Source: an uncultured Opitutia bacterium (GTDB taxonomy: Bacteria; Verrucomicrobiota; Verrucomicrobiia; Opitutales; Opitutaceae). Taken from it: a DNA stretch of 64,000 bases. The position numbers and the translations under genes are program-made. The stretch spans positions 26,144 through 90,143 of the forward strand of contig CAIKHO010000021.1 of the NCBI GenBank assembly GCA_903827245.1. Reading direction: 5' to 3'. The notes beneath the pieces are model-generated. The model was not told the origin of the DNA. It saw only the letters and a list, made by a program, of their open reading frames with translations, and did not search any database. This document shows, one piece after another, positions 1 to 9,225 of this stretch; position 1 is the first letter of the stretch, and each line of letters begins with the position of its first letter.

Positions 1-289
1 GGAACGGGTCGTCGCCCAGGAGGTGGAGTGGGTTGACCTCAACGCGCTGGATCGCGGCGGCTGCGTTCCATTGCATCGGTGCCTGAAGTCGGGCTTCTCC
101 AGCCCGACCCCGAATCCCACGGAAAGTTTGACCACTGATTACACCAATGGGCACGGATAACGCATGCGACTATCTCTGCCATTGGTGCAATCAGTGGCCA
201 AAATCCGACTGTGCCCGAAGGCGGGTCAAAGACCCGCCCTGCCCTCCAATAATTCTTCCTTCCTCCTTCGTAATGGTCAGATTGTCCCC
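1..289. repeat. Intergenic leader with stacked inverted repeats
   Basis: No gene is supported here. Three structures are visible. Positions 23-62 carry a 40-nt element that recurs at 7270-7309 with 36 of 40 bases identical. Positions 88-95 and 101-108 form a GTCGGGCT/AGCCCGAC hairpin with a 5-nt loop. Positions 127-150 and 178-202 form a long inverted repeat built on CACTGATTACACCAATGG, matching in about 22 of 24 positions. A fourth small hairpin (GCGGGTC/GACCCGC) lies near 222-238. The next gene starts at 290. The CACTGATTACAC arm resembles the arm of the element at 55538-55613, so both may belong to one family. Confidence 0.75.
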
Positions 290-1093
290 ATGGGTCCCGC
301 CGATTCCTCCGCATCGCGCGATGGACAACTGGCCGCGTTGCTGGCCGCGCCGGCTCCACGGATCGTGCCATCCGCATTGCGGCGCGCTGGTGCCCGGCAG
401 GCGACGCCTGTGTCCATCGCGATTTTAGGGGCGATCTTCGCCGTGGTCGGCCTGGGCATGGGCTCGGTGTTCTTCCCATGGAATTTCTATCGCGACTGGC
501 AGTTGTCTGCCTCCGGAACCGACACCGCCACCGGCCGGGTGGTGTCCGTCAGGAACACCAGCCTGAGCATCAACCGGCGCAAGGTGGTCCGCTACGAGTT
601 CACGTTCAAGACCGCCACTGGTGCGAATGAGCGCGGGATTTGTTACACGACCGGCCAGCAGTGGAGCCCGAACGCCACCGTCACCGTCCGCTACCGTCCC
701 GAGGATCCGGAGGTCGCCTGCATCTTCGGCGCCCGCCTGAGCGAGTCCGGCGCGGTCGTGCTGCCCATGCTGATCCTCCCCGGCGCAGGCCTCGGTCTCA
801 TCGCGTGGTTTGTCGTCTCCCGCCGGCGCATCCGGTCGCTGCTGGAACGGGGCACCGTGGGCGAGGCCCTCGTGACGGCGGTCGACCAGACCTTCACCCG
901 GGTGAACAAGCGGTATGTCTACAAGATCACGCTGCAACGCACCGACGCACCTGACGCCGGCACGCTCACTCTGCGCAGCTACCAGCCGGAGGTGGTCTCG
1001 TTCGCCCAGGCGCGCCTGGCCTCGAAACAGCCCGTCTTCGTGCTCTACGATCCCGCGAAGCCCAAGCGCGCTTTGCTGCCGGAAACGCTCTGA
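290..1093 (+). CDS. DUF3592-type membrane protein
   Basis: Predicted membrane protein of 267 residues with two hydrophobic segments: one near residues 38-58 (starting ATPVSIAILGAIFAVVG) and a second near 155-175 (VVLPMLILPGAGLGLIAWFV). Between them lies an extracytoplasmic-looking beta-rich region containing TATGRVVSV and VTVRYRPEDPEVA, the pattern typical of DUF3592 proteins, which often carry a V-x-V-R-Y-x-P core. The reading frame stays open upstream to 164, but that part covers the inverted repeat and a hairpin, so the ATG at 290 is preferred. Function is unknown. It faces the convergent SNF2 helicase gene. Confidence 0.65.
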   Translation: MGPADSSASRDGQLAALLAAPAPRIVPSALRRAGARQATPVSIAILGAIFAVVGLGMGSVFFPWNFYRDWQLSASGTDTATGRVVSVRNTSLSINRRKVVRYEFTFKTATGANERGICYTTGQQWSPNATVTVRYRPEDPEVACIFGARLSESGAVVLPMLILPGAGLGLIAWFVVSRRRIRSLLERGTVGEALVTAVDQTFTRVNKRYVYKITLQRTDAPDAGTLTLRSYQPEVVSFAQARLASKQPVFVLYDPAKPKRALLPETL

Positions 1094-1179
1094 CCGGCAG
1101 GAATGATCGTTCGGAAATCTTCGTCTCCAGCGACGACCACGGGGCCGCAAACCCGCGGCTGCCGATAAACCCGCTCCGT

Positions 1180-4100
1180 CTACGCCAGAATCCGCCGCAG
1201 GCTGTCGAGGTCGAGCACGCTCGCCAGCGATTCCTCCTGCACGACGGCGGCGGCGAGCGCGGCCTTCTCGCGCTGCAGGGCGCGGATCTTCTGCTCGACG
1301 GTGTCCGCGGCCACCAGGCGGTAGGCGACCACGGGTTGCGTCTGTCCGATGCGATGCGTGCGGTCGATCGCCTGCGCCTCCACGGCCGGGTTCCACCACG
1401 GGTCGCAAAGGATCACGTAGCTGGCGGCGGTGAGGTTGAGACCGAAGCCGGCGGCCTTGAGGGACAAGAGGAACACGGTCTGGCTGCGGTCGGCCTGGAA
1501 TTTATCCACCAGCGCGGCGCGATCCTGCGTCTGGCCGGTGAGCAGCAGGTGCGCGATGCCGGCGGCGGCGAGCCGCCCGCGGATGAGCAACAGGAGCTCG
1601 ACGAACTGGCTGAACACCAGCACCTGCTGGCCTTCATCGCGCAGTTCCTCGAGTCGCTCCAGCAGCGCGTCGAGCTTGGCGCTGGGCAGGTCGCGATGAA
1701 CAGGGTCAACGAGCGCAGGATGGCAGCAGATCTGGCGCAGGCGCAGGAGGCTGGCGAGGACGTTGAAGCGCACGGCGTCGAGCGCGCGGTTGGTCTCGAC
1801 GCCGAGGAGCTGCGCGCGGGCGTGCTTGAGCTCGGCGTCGTAGAGCCGGCGCTGCCCGCCTTCCAGATCGACGAGGATCTCGTCCTCGGTGCGCGAGGGC
1901 AGCTCGGGCGCGACCTGCGCCTTGGTGCGGCGGAGCATGAAGTGACGCACGCGGCGGCGCAGGCGCGCGGTGGCGGCGGGGTCGTCCGCGGGAAACTGGC
2001 GGCGGAAGGCGGCCTGCGGGCCGAGCAGGCCAGGTTGCGCGAAGGCAACTAGGCTCCACAGGTCGAGCAGCCGGTTCTCGATCGGCGTGCCGGTGAGCGC
2101 GAGCCGGTGCGCGGCGGGAATGGCGCGCGCAATGACGGCGGTCTGGCTGGAGGGATTCTTAATGAACTGGGCCTCGTCGAGGATGACCGCATCCCACGCG
2201 TGCTGCTGAAACCATTCGGCGTTCAGGCGCAGTTGCGTGTAGTTGGCAATGAGGATCGCCGGCCCGGCGGGCGGCCCGGGCGGCACCGGGGCCGCCGCCA
2301 CCACGGGCGTGAAGGCGATGGCGGTGAGCCCAGGCGCAAAGCGCGCCGTCTCTGTGAGCCAGCCGTGCATCACACTTTTCGGGCAGATGACGAGCGCGCG
2401 GAAGGGTGGTGTGTCTGTTCGCGCGCCCTGCCGTCCGGCAGGGCCGCGGGCTGCGCCCTCGGCCTGATGGAGAAGCCACGCGAGGGCCTGCACGGTTTTG
2501 CCCAGGCCCATGTCGTCGGCGAGGATGCCGCCGAAGCCGTTGGCCGAGAGCTGGGCGAGAAAGTGGAAACCTTCTTCCTGATAGGGCCGCAGCGTGGCGC
2601 GCAAACCGGCGGGCAGCGCGGGCGGCGGCACGGCCGCGATGGCCGCCGCGCGTTCTCGCAGGTCGGCGGCGAAGCGGGCGTCGCGCGCGGCGAAGGCGCC
2701 GGCCTCGCTGGCAAGTTGAAGGGCGTGCAGCCGGTGCTTCGCGGGGCGGCCCTCGGCGAGCAGATCGCCGGCCTGGAGGCCGAGCCGGTCAAGCGCGGCC
2801 GCGGTGGCGTCGCCCGCGCCGGACGCCAGTTCCAAGCGGCGCCAGCCGCGGCCGGCCAGGCGCACCCATTTGCCCCGGGCCTTCAGCAGCAGCGCGAGTT
2901 CCTCGGGCTTGAGCGTGGTGTCCTCGACGCGCAACTCGACGGTCAGATCGAACCAGTCCCGTCCCGCGCCGGACGCGGGTACGGCGGAAAACTCCACGTG
3001 TGCGCGCAGCGGCGGCCCGAGCAGACCGGCCAGCTCGGGCGCGACCTCAATGGCCAGACCGGGCGGCAGCGTGGCGTGCCACGCGGTGAATTCCTCCGGG
3101 AAGTTTTTCGACGCGAAGCGCGACCAGGCCCCGGCCCAGCCATTCCACTCGAGCCGAAACGCCCCAAGGCGCGCGCTCACGGCGTGGGCCGCCGTGAGAT
3201 CGAACTCCAGCAATGGGTCGTCGGGCCCGCGCCGGGGCGGTGTGCCGCCCTCGGTCCACCGCCAGCCTTCGCCGCCACTCCAGCGCTGCTCGCAGGGCGG
3301 CTCTTCGGCCCGGGCGGAGAGTTGGGCGTAAAAATCCACCGGGCCGTTTTCAACGGTCGGTTCGCCCAGCCAGAGTTTCAGCCGCGGACGCAGCACGACG
3401 TGGCGCACATTCGTCTCGAATGACGCGGGCAGGCGCAGTCCAGCGGCGCGCAGGCGCGTCATGATGCGCGGATCCGCGAGGGCGGCCGTCGGCAATTGCC
3501 CCGCGGGAACAGGCGGCGGCCCGCGCCACACGCGGCCGTCGAAAAGGTAGAGCGGCTCCGGCCGCAGGGCGACGACCGCTGCGCCGGTCGCGTCGCGGCC
3601 GTCGGGCGTGACAAGGCGGAGGTCGAGCCGGTCGCTCGCGGTCGCGGAGACGGTCGCCTCGGGCACAAGCGGAGCCGGCTCGATGGCGAACGGGCGGCCA
3701 TCGGGGAGCACAAACGCCCCCCGGGCCGCAGCGGTACGGAAAAGCCCCTCGGCCGCCTCCCCGGGCAGGGGTTGTTTCGGGGAAAGGCTGAAGTCGAGCC
3801 CGGCGCCGTACTCGGCGGCCAGGGCGGTGGCGAGCGCCGCCTCCGCGGGCGGGAGGTGCTCGAAGTCGGCAGGACGCGCGGCGTCGAGGGCGTTGAACCA
3901 TTTCTGCGCGGGCGCCTTCCATGGCTTGTCGGGCCCGGCGCGCACCTCGATAAGCAAACCGCCCGAGGGGCCGACCCGGGCTCGCAGTCCCGCGACACCG
4001 GCGGTGGGGCCGGGCGCGGACGGCTTGTCGGGCCCGGCCAGCGCAGCACGCCATGCGGCCAGTTCCTTCTGCACCAGACGCTCGTTGATGGCAGCGTGGA

Positions 4101-4836
4101 CGGCGCGGGTGTCCGTCAACGGACGGAAAACCTCCGGAATCGCGTGGCCGGTACGCTCATAATCGTAGGCGATGAACTGCCAGAGCGCCCAGGGGTCGGC
4201 GGGCGCGGTGGTATGATCCCACCAGTCGGCGAAGGCCGGGGCGTAGAGCGGTGCGTCGGGCGCGGGCGTGTGCTCAAAGCCGTGGCGCAGCAACGTGCCG
4301 GGATAGAGCCGGCCGTAAGCCTGGGTGAACTCGGTGAACAGCGCCGCAAGGCCCCCGAGTTGGCGGCCCTCGGCGTCGGAAAGCGGGCGGCCGAGTTTTT
4401 CGGCCAGAACCGGCGACCATTGCTCGCGGAAGGAGACGTTCTTATTGGCCGGTTTCGGCGCCAACGCGAGGGGTGGCCGCCGCGGCATCGGGGTGAGATC
4501 GTCCTTGTCCACCACCCCGGCCTCGACGTCCGCGATCCACGCAAGGCCCGCGGCATAGACGTGCTTGCAGTCCACCTCCATCGGGCAGGTGCAGGCCGAA
4601 CTCCATTTGCCCCGCGTCAGGAAGAGGGTGACGGAATAGGCCTCCTGGCCGGTCACGACGGCCTCGACAAAGTGGTCGGCCTCGGACCACACGTCCTGAA
4701 CCTGGGCTTTGGCATAATAGTCCTCGCCGCGCCCGCGGATAACCGGATCGAAGGTGGTGAGCCACGCCTTGAGCGCCATGAGGGCCTCGGGGGTCTTCAC
4801 GCTGCGCACGATGGGCCCGCGGGATTTGGCTGACAT
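1180..4836 (-). CDS. SNF2-family DEAD/DEAH helicase with SWIM zinc finger
   Basis: Large Swi2/Snf2 ATPase of about 1218 residues. A SWIM-type zinc finger (CTCPMEVDCKH) lies near residues 82-92, then a long poorly conserved middle region, then a C-terminal SF2 helicase core. Core motifs seen: Walker A DDMGLGKT (about 772), Walker B DEAQ (about 885), LALTGTPIENRL, and motif VI RTHRIGQ (about 1157). Such SWIM-Snf2 proteins (HepA/RapA-like) are thought to remodel protein-nucleic acid complexes or assist transcription; the exact substrate is unknown. The start at 4836 (MSAKSRG) is chosen over the longer frame because the upstream translation is low quality; 4779 is also possible. glyS lies 95 nt upstream on the same strand. 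Confidence 0.9.
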   Translation of the reverse strand: MSAKSRGPIVRSVKTPEALMALKAWLTTFDPVIRGRGEDYYAKAQVQDVWSEADHFVEAVVTGQEAYSVTLFLTRGKWSSACTCPMEVDCKHVYAAGLAWIADVEAGVVDKDDLTPMPRRPPLALAPKPANKNVSFREQWSPVLAEKLGRPLSDAEGRQLGGLAALFTEFTQAYGRLYPGTLLRHGFEHTPAPDAPLYAPAFADWWDHTTAPADPWALWQFIAYDYERTGHAIPEVFRPLTDTRAVHAAINERLVQKELAAWRAALAGPDKPSAPGPTAGVAGLRARVGPSGGLLIEVRAGPDKPWKAPAQKWFNALDAARPADFEHLPPAEAALATALAAEYGAGLDFSLSPKQPLPGEAAEGLFRTAAARGAFVLPDGRPFAIEPAPLVPEATVSATASDRLDLRLVTPDGRDATGAAVVALRPEPLYLFDGRVWRGPPPVPAGQLPTAALADPRIMTRLRAAGLRLPASFETNVRHVVLRPRLKLWLGEPTVENGPVDFYAQLSARAEEPPCEQRWSGGEGWRWTEGGTPPRRGPDDPLLEFDLTAAHAVSARLGAFRLEWNGWAGAWSRFASKNFPEEFTAWHATLPPGLAIEVAPELAGLLGPPLRAHVEFSAVPASGAGRDWFDLTVELRVEDTTLKPEELALLLKARGKWVRLAGRGWRRLELASGAGDATAAALDRLGLQAGDLLAEGRPAKHRLHALQLASEAGAFAARDARFAADLRERAAAIAAVPPPALPAGLRATLRPYQEEGFHFLAQLSANGFGGILADDMGLGKTVQALAWLLHQAEGAARGPAGRQGARTDTPPFRALVICPKSVMHGWLTETARFAPGLTAIAFTPVVAAAPVPPGPPAGPAILIANYTQLRLNAEWFQQHAWDAVILDEAQFIKNPSSQTAVIARAIPAAHRLALTGTPIENRLLDLWSLVAFAQPGLLGPQAAFRRQFPADDPAATARLRRRVRHFMLRRTKAQVAPELPSRTEDEILVDLEGGQRRLYDAELKHARAQLLGVETNRALDAVRFNVLASLLRLRQICCHPALVDPVHRDLPSAKLDALLERLEELRDEGQQVLVFSQFVELLLLIRGRLAAAGIAHLLLTGQTQDRAALVDKFQADRSQTVFLLSLKAAGFGLNLTAASYVILCDPWWNPAVEAQAIDRTHRIGQTQPVVAYRLVAADTVEQKIRALQREKAALAAAVVQEESLASVLDLDSLRRILA

Positions 4837-4931
4837 ACAGGAGGCCGCTGGTGGGCGGGAATTTATTATCGGGGACACGGTCGGCCCCGCCCGCGATTTA
4901 CTGCATGAGGGGACCGCCCGTATTCCTGGGA

Positions 4932-6458
4932 TTAGTAAACCTGTTCTTCGAGTAGCGCAAACAGCTCGGCCTCCGTGATGCGCCTCTGCTGCATGCTGTC
5001 GCGCTCGCGGAGGGTGAACGTGTCGCCGGGCTTTTCGATGGTGTCGAAGTCGATCGTCACGCACCACGGCGTGCCGATCTCGTCCTGCCGGCGATAGCGT
5101 TTGCCGATGTTGCCGCCGTCGTCGTAGAACACGGCGTAGCGACGCTTGAGCTTAACGTAGAGATCCTTCGCCCGACCGACGAGCGCCTCCTTGTTTTTCA
5201 GGAGCGGCAGCACGGCTACCTTCACCGGCGCGAGGCGCGGCGAGAGCCGGAGCACGGTGCGCTTCTCGACGTTGCCCTTCTCATCGGTCACGTCCTCCTC
5301 CGCGTAACCGGCGCAGAGGACGGCGAGGAAAATGCGGTCCACGCCCACGGCGGGCTCGATCACGTGCGGCACGAATTTCTTCTTCGTGGCCTCGTCGAAG
5401 ATTTCCTGCGGCTTGCCGCTGGCGGCGGCGTGCTGGCCGAGGTCGTAGTTTCCGCGCGCCGCGATGCCCCACAGTTCCTGCACGCCGAACGGATACTTGA
5501 ACATGATGTCCACCGTCCCGCGCGAGTAGAACGCGAGCTTCTCCTTCGGGTGCGTGTGGCGCGAGAGGTGGTCGTCGGGCAGGCCGATGCTCTTCAGCCA
5601 GGCCTCGCACCACGCGATCCATTCCTCGTGGCACCTGGCCCAGTCGGCGTCCTCGTGGATGAAATACTCCATCTCCATCTGCTCGAACTCGCGGGAGCGG
5701 AAGATGAAGTTGCGCGGCGTGATCTCGTTGCGGAACGACTTGCCGATTTGCGCGATGCCGAACGGCAGCTTCACGCGGCCGGTGTCGACCACGTTCTTGA
5801 AGTCGACGAACATGCCCTGCGCCGTCTCGGGGCGCAGGTAGGCGACCGAGGAGGCGTCGGTCATCGCGCCGACGTTCGTCTGGAACATCATGTTGAACGA
5901 GCGCGGCGCCGTCAGGCTGCCGGGTTCGCCGGTGGCGGGCGATGGGATGAGAGCGATCTCGTCCGGCTGCGCCTCGGTCATGTCTTTCGCCACAACCGGC
6001 GCCAGCTGGCCTTGAATGGCCTTCTTGCGCTTTAAATCCTCAGCAGCGGCCTGGAGTTCGCCGGCTGTGTTTTCACTTTCCAGAGCGGAAACATAACCGG
6101 AGATTTTGCCGTCGACAACGACGGCGGCGAAAAACAGTTGATCCGCCCGGTACCGCTGCTTGCTCACCTTGCAGTCGACGAGCGGGTCGGTGAAGCCGGC
6201 GACGTGGCCTGACGCCTCCCAGACCTTCGGGTGCATAATGATGGAGGTCTCGATGCCAACGACGTCGTCGCGGCGGCGGACCATGTCGTTCCACCAGCAG
6301 TCGCGGATGTTTTTCTTCAGCTCTGCGCCGAGGGGACCGTAGTCGAAAAAGCCGTTGAGGCCGCCGTAGATCTCGGACGAGGGAAAGACGAAGCCCCGGC
6401 GCTTCGCGAGCGAGACGATGGCTTCCATGAGGTTTACGGGGACGGTCGGCGTGGACAT
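4932..6458 (-). CDS. glyS: Glycine--tRNA ligase (homodimeric type)
   Basis: Class II aminoacyl-tRNA synthetase of about 508 residues that charges tRNA-Gly in the cytoplasm. It is the single-chain alpha2 type (like eukaryotic, archaeal and some bacterial enzymes) rather than the separate alpha and beta subunits. Motifs include [20 protein letters not shown] near the N terminus, [31 protein letters not shown] (motif 2) and a C-terminal anticodon-binding domain starting near [12 protein letters not shown]. The ATG at 6458 (MSTPTVPV) fits the family; an in-frame ATG at 6473 would add five residues. Neither has a clear Shine-Dalgarno. Gene name choice: some databases use glyQS for this type. Confidence 0.93.
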   Translation of the reverse strand: MSTPTVPVNLMEAIVSLAKRRGFVFPSSEIYGGLNGFFDYGPLGAELKKNIRDCWWNDMVRRRDDVVGIETSIIMHPKVWEASGHVAGFTDPLVDCKVSKQRYRADQLFFAAVVVDGKISGYVSALESENTAGELQAAAEDLKRKKAIQGQLAPVVAKDMTEAQPDEIALIPSPATGEPGSLTAPRSFNMMFQTNVGAMTDASSVAYLRPETAQGMFVDFKNVVDTGRVKLPFGIAQIGKSFRNEITPRNFIFRSREFEQMEMEYFIHEDADWARCHEEWIAWCEAWLKSIGLPDDHLSRHTHPKEKLAFYSRGTVDIMFKYPFGVQELWGIAARGNYDLGQHAAASGKPQEIFDEATKKKFVPHVIEPAVGVDRIFLAVLCAGYAEEDVTDEKGNVEKRTVLRLSPRLAPVKVAVLPLLKNKEALVGRAKDLYVKLKRRYAVFYDDGGNIGKRYRRQDEIGTPWCVTIDFDTIEKPGDTFTLRERDSMQQRRITEAELFALLEEQVY

Positions 6459-6835
6459 AAGAGGCGAAGGCATAGCGCAGGGCGCGGGGGGCGGTCAATT
6501 CCGCGCTTGGGCGGGTAATGGCAGCGTTTGGGATCAATCCTACCAAGCCGGTTTCGCGCAGAGGCACAAAGCCGCAGGGGAGAGGTAATTTCACACGGAG
6601 GCCACAGAGTAATTCGCCGATGATCGACCTCTGTGTCCTCCATGCCTCTGTGTGAAATTCCGGGTCCCGAGCCCAATCTCCCGCCTTACTCCGCGACTTT
6701 GCGGCTCTGCGCGAAACCGGTTTGAAATGACCGATCGCAACCAGGATCATCGCTGCCGCCGGCAGGCCGTAACCCGCAGGGAAGAGCGGCGTCATATTTT
6801 CCAGAATAACTCCCTCAAAAATCCCGCTCTCTTCC
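6459..6835. repeat. Nested long inverted repeat between glyS and the Spy-like gene
   Basis: This 377-nt gap contains no gene. It holds a nested palindrome of about 180 nt. Outer arms are 6545-6578 (GGTTTCGCGCAGAGGCACAA) and 6692-6723 (ending CTCTGCGCGAAACCGG). Inner arms are 6586-6609 (TTTCACACGGAGGCCACAGA) and 6629-6659 (ending CCTCTGTGTGAAATT). Each arm is made of short quasi-repeats (ACAGAG, GCAGAG, GGAGGC). It could form a large cruciform or a two-storey RNA hairpin. The remaining 110 nt before the ATG at 6836 show nothing definite; this gap must also hold the promoters of the two divergent genes. Confidence 0.85.
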
Positions 6836-7249
6836 ATGAAAACATTCACCAAGGTCACTCTCCTCACCCTCGGGCTCGCTTCGGCCGCCCTTCCCTTTCT
6901 GGCGGCCGCCGACACGGCCGCGCCCTCCGCACCAGCACCCGGGGCGAAATTCCCGCGGCTGCACGCCATGATGGTCCGCCGGATGGCCGTGGCCCGGCAC
7001 GTGGCAAAAAAGCTCGGCCTGAGCGCGGACCAGATCGCCCAGCTCAAGTCCCTGCGCCAGCAGACCGCCGCCACGATCAAGGGCATCCGGACGGACTCCG
7101 CACTCACGCGGGGGCAGAAAAAGACCCAGGCCGTCGCGGCACTGCAGAACGCGCGGACCCAGATGCGCGGTGTGTTGACGACAGACCAGCAGGCCAAGTT
7201 CGACCAGATGCGCGAAAATCTGCGCGCATTCCGCAACGGAGCGCTCTGA
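6836..7249 (+). CDS. Spy/CpxP-like periplasmic protein
   Basis: Small exported protein of 137 residues. A signal peptide occupies about residues 1-25 (MKTFTKVTLLTLGLASAALP, cleavage probably after AAA). The mature part is basic and helical and carries two LTxxQ-like motifs: LGLSADQIAQLKSLRQQ near residue 61 and VLTTDQQAKFDQMRE near residue 117, the signature of the Spy/CpxP/ZraP family of periplasmic chaperones and stress sensors. It stands alone; no two-component system adjoins it. The start is fixed by the signal peptide. Role as an envelope chaperone is inferred from family only. Confidence 0.75.
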   Translation: MKTFTKVTLLTLGLASAALPFLAAADTAAPSAPAPGAKFPRLHAMMVRRMAVARHVAKKLGLSADQIAQLKSLRQQTAATIKGIRTDSALTRGQKKTQAVAALQNARTQMRGVLTTDQQAKFDQMRENLRAFRNGAL

Positions 7250-7268
7250 GCAGGGTTGATGCCGTGCT

Positions 7269-7346
7269 GGTGGAGCGGGTTGACCCCAACCCGCTGGATC
7301 GAGGCGGCTCCGCCGCAACGCGTTGAGATCAACGCGTTCCACCTGC
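7269..7346. repeat. REP-like hairpin element, complete copy
   Basis: An imperfect inverted repeat: left arm 7270-7298 (GTGGAGCGGGTTGACCCCAA onward), apical GGCGG-CTCC-GCCGC hairpin at 7303-7315, right arm 7317-7342 (ending AACGCGTTCCAC). The first 40 nt recur at 23-62, where an internal deletion appears to have removed most of the right half. It lies between the Spy-like gene stop (7249) and the cyclase start (7377). A RNA hairpin or transcription attenuator role is possible; sequence alone does not show it. Confidence 0.8.
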
Positions 7347-7376
7347 ACGGATTCAAACGTTGCCGAAGCGGAGGGC

Positions 7377-8063
7377 ATGGCCAACGTCGCCTTCGCCGCC
7401 ATGCCGCTGATCGACCTTTCCCAGCCGCTTTTCGACCAGGCCCCGAACTGTCCCGTGCATCCGCCGGTGAGCTTCCGGCGGACCGCCGACCATCCGCAGG
7501 GCGGGTGGCGCATGGAGGAGATCGCCATGGCCACCCACACCGGCAGCCATCTCGACGCTCCGCTGCACAAGATCGCCGGCGGCAAAAGCATCACGGATCT
7601 TCCCCTCGAGACCTTCACCGGTCCGGCCCGGATCGCCGATCTCCGCGGGCTCGCGCCCGATGCGCCCATCACGCCCGCACTGCTCGCGCCGCGGCTGCCC
7701 GGACTCGCTGCGGGCGATATCGTGCTCCTCGCCACGGGCTGGGGCGACCGGCGCGCCAAGACTCCGGAGTGGCTGCAACACTCCCCTTTCGTCGATCCCG
7801 CCGGCGCCCGCTGGCTGGTTGAACAACGGGTGCGGGGCGTAGGGATCGACCACTACTCCATCGGCGGGAGCGGCCCGATCAATGCCGAGACGCACACCGT
7901 CCTGCTCGGTGCGGGACTGTGGATCGTCGAGGAATTGCATTTTCCGCCCGAGGTTTTTTCCCTGGCGTCGCCGCTGAAATTCTGGGCCCTCCCCCTCAAC
8001 TGGCCCGGCTGCTCCGGGGCCTTCTGCCGGCCGGTGATCGAGCACGACGATAGCCGCGGTTGA
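7377..8063 (+). CDS. Cyclase/kynurenine formamidase-like hydrolase
   Basis: Metal-dependent hydrolase of the cyclase family (PF04199), 228 residues. Key motif HTGSHLDAPLH near residues 53-63 matches the family HxGTHxDxPxH metal-binding signature; MPLIDLSQPLFDQAPNCPVHPP is the typical N-terminal strand and loop. Relatives include kynurenine formamidase and isatin hydrolase, but the substrate cannot be told. The ATG at 7377 is preceded by CGGAGGG at a good distance, which decides the start over the upstream frame that runs through the REP-like hairpin. The stop codon lies in the first bases of the next inverted repeat. Confidence 0.85.
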   Translation: MANVAFAAMPLIDLSQPLFDQAPNCPVHPPVSFRRTADHPQGGWRMEEIAMATHTGSHLDAPLHKIAGGKSITDLPLETFTGPARIADLRGLAPDAPITPALLAPRLPGLAAGDIVLLATGWGDRRAKTPEWLQHSPFVDPAGARWLVEQRVRGVGIDHYSIGGSGPINAETHTVLLGAGLWIVEELHFPPEVFSLASPLKFWALPLNWPGCSGAFCRPVIEHDDSRG

Positions 8064-8174
8064 AAGTTTAGTGGTGAAGGTTGAAAGTCGGAAAAAACGG
8101 CGGGAATCAAACTGGTTATCAGAGCTGAGCGCCCCCCTCCGGACTTTCAACTTTCCCCCTTCAACTTTCAACTG
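8060..8174. repeat. TTGAAAGTT-type inverted repeat before the GNAT gene
   Basis: Left arm 8060-8092 (TTGAAAGTTTAGTGGTGAAG onward) and right arm 8142-8174 (GACTTTCAACTTTCCCCCTT onward) are built from repeated TTGAAAGT / ACTTTCAA units and are complementary. The cyclase stop codon (8061-8063) is inside the left arm and the acetyltransferase ATG is 11 nt after the right arm. A related single-arm remnant, GTTGAAAGTCGAAGGGTG, lies at 9112-9129. Confidence 0.8.
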
Positions 8175-8185
8175 TCCCCCTCCCC

Positions 8186-8725
8186 ATGCTTCGCCCGCCC
8201 GAAAGCTTCACGACCGCCCGGCTCAGCGCGCAGCGTCCGCGCGTGGAGGATGCGCCGGCGGCGTTTGCGGCCTATGCGGGTGACCCCGAAGTGACACGAT
8301 ACCTCGCTTGGAAGACGCACGAACGCGTCGAAACCCTTGCGGAATTTCTCCAGCTGCGCGCGGAGGACTGGGCGCAGGACCGCCCGCATTATACTTGGCT
8401 GTTGCGCCTGCAGGGCGAGGAGGCCGTGGCCGGCACCATCGGCTGCATTCCCGCCGGCGGCAAAATGATGTTCGGCTACGTGCTCGCGAAGAAATACTGG
8501 GGCCGGGGACTGACGGGTGAGGCGCTGCGCTACCTTGTCGACTGGACCCTGGCTCAGCCGGAATATTTCCGGGCGTGGGCCTTTTGCGACGTGGAAAATC
8601 CGGCGTCCGCCCGCGTGACGGAAAAGGCGGGCATGACCCGCGAGGGCGTGCTGCGCCGCTGGCACGTGTGCCCGAACCTCGGTTCCGATCTGCGCGACTG
8701 CATCATTTGCGCGAAGGTGAAATAG
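8186..8725 (+). CDS. GNAT-family N-acetyltransferase (RimJ/RimL type)
   Basis: Predicted 179-residue acyl-CoA-dependent N-acetyltransferase. The N terminus (ESFTTARLSAQRPRVEDAPA) is typical of RimJ/RimL-like GNATs that begin with T-x-R-L-x-L-R-x-x-x-x-D. The acetyl-CoA binding loop appears as AKKYWGRGLTGEALRYLVDW, and ENPASARVTEKAGMTREGVL is the C-terminal motif B. Members acetylate ribosomal protein N termini, small molecules or amino acids; substrate not predictable. The start is the first ATG after the inverted repeat. Confidence 0.85.
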   Translation: MLRPPESFTTARLSAQRPRVEDAPAAFAAYAGDPEVTRYLAWKTHERVETLAEFLQLRAEDWAQDRPHYTWLLRLQGEEAVAGTIGCIPAGGKMMFGYVLAKKYWGRGLTGEALRYLVDWTLAQPEYFRAWAFCDVENPASARVTEKAGMTREGVLRRWHVCPNLGSDLRDCIICAKVK

Positions 8726-8864
8726 CGCGGGCAAGGTCGCGGTGCGCGACGGCGCGTCGGTCCGCGGGTTACAGGATCCGGCTTAATTTTGGCGTTTTTT
8801 TGACCGGGGGTTTTGCAACCGGCCCGATGGGGTGGCGTCTCGACCGCAGATCACATCACCTACC

Positions 8865-8993
8865 ATGAAAAACAGCCTCTCCTTCAAATTCCTCGCCGTC
8901 ATCATCCTGGCGGGCCTTGTCCTCGCCGTCGTCAATCCCGGCAATTCCGCCACGCGCGCAGATGCCCGGACCGTCGAAACCGCGCAGCGCTGA
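8865..8993 (+). CDS. 42-residue hydrophobic peptide
   Basis: Short open frame encoding a peptide starting MKNSLSFKFLAVIILAGLVL, with a basic start, a hydrophobic stretch at residues 8-23 and a polar tail ending in ETAQR. It looks like a signal-anchored or secreted small protein. A strong hairpin with a T-run (9049-9088) follows the stop, which supports it being a transcribed unit. No clear Shine-Dalgarno is seen before the ATG, and no family is recognised. It could be a chance frame, but the signal-like composition and the terminator make a real gene more likely than not. Confidence 0.5.
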   Translation: MKNSLSFKFLAVIILAGLVLAVVNPGNSATRADARTVETAQR

Positions 8994-9048
8994 AAAGCGC
9001 CGGCCATCCTTTTTCCTCCCCCGTTTCACGCCGGGAGAGCGAATGCAC

Positions 9049-9088
9049 CCGCCGCCCCGGAGTCCGCTCCCGGCGGCGGTTTTATTTT
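9049..9088 (+). terminator. Rho-independent terminator
   Basis: Stem CCGCCGCC (9049-9056) pairs with GGCGGCGG (9072-9079), extended inside by CGGAG/CTCCG-like pairing, and is followed by TTTTATTTT (9080-9088). It lies 55 nt after the small peptide gene. Confidence 0.8.
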
Positions 9089-9225
9089 CCGGGGCCCAGC
9101 CGGAACGAGGAGTTGAAAGTCGAAGGGTGAAATTTGAAAGACCGCGGCCGAATCCGAACCGAACGAAAAGATGGCTGGAATCCTCACCTTGAAAAGCAAC
9201 GTGTCTTTCAACTGCATGAATTGGC

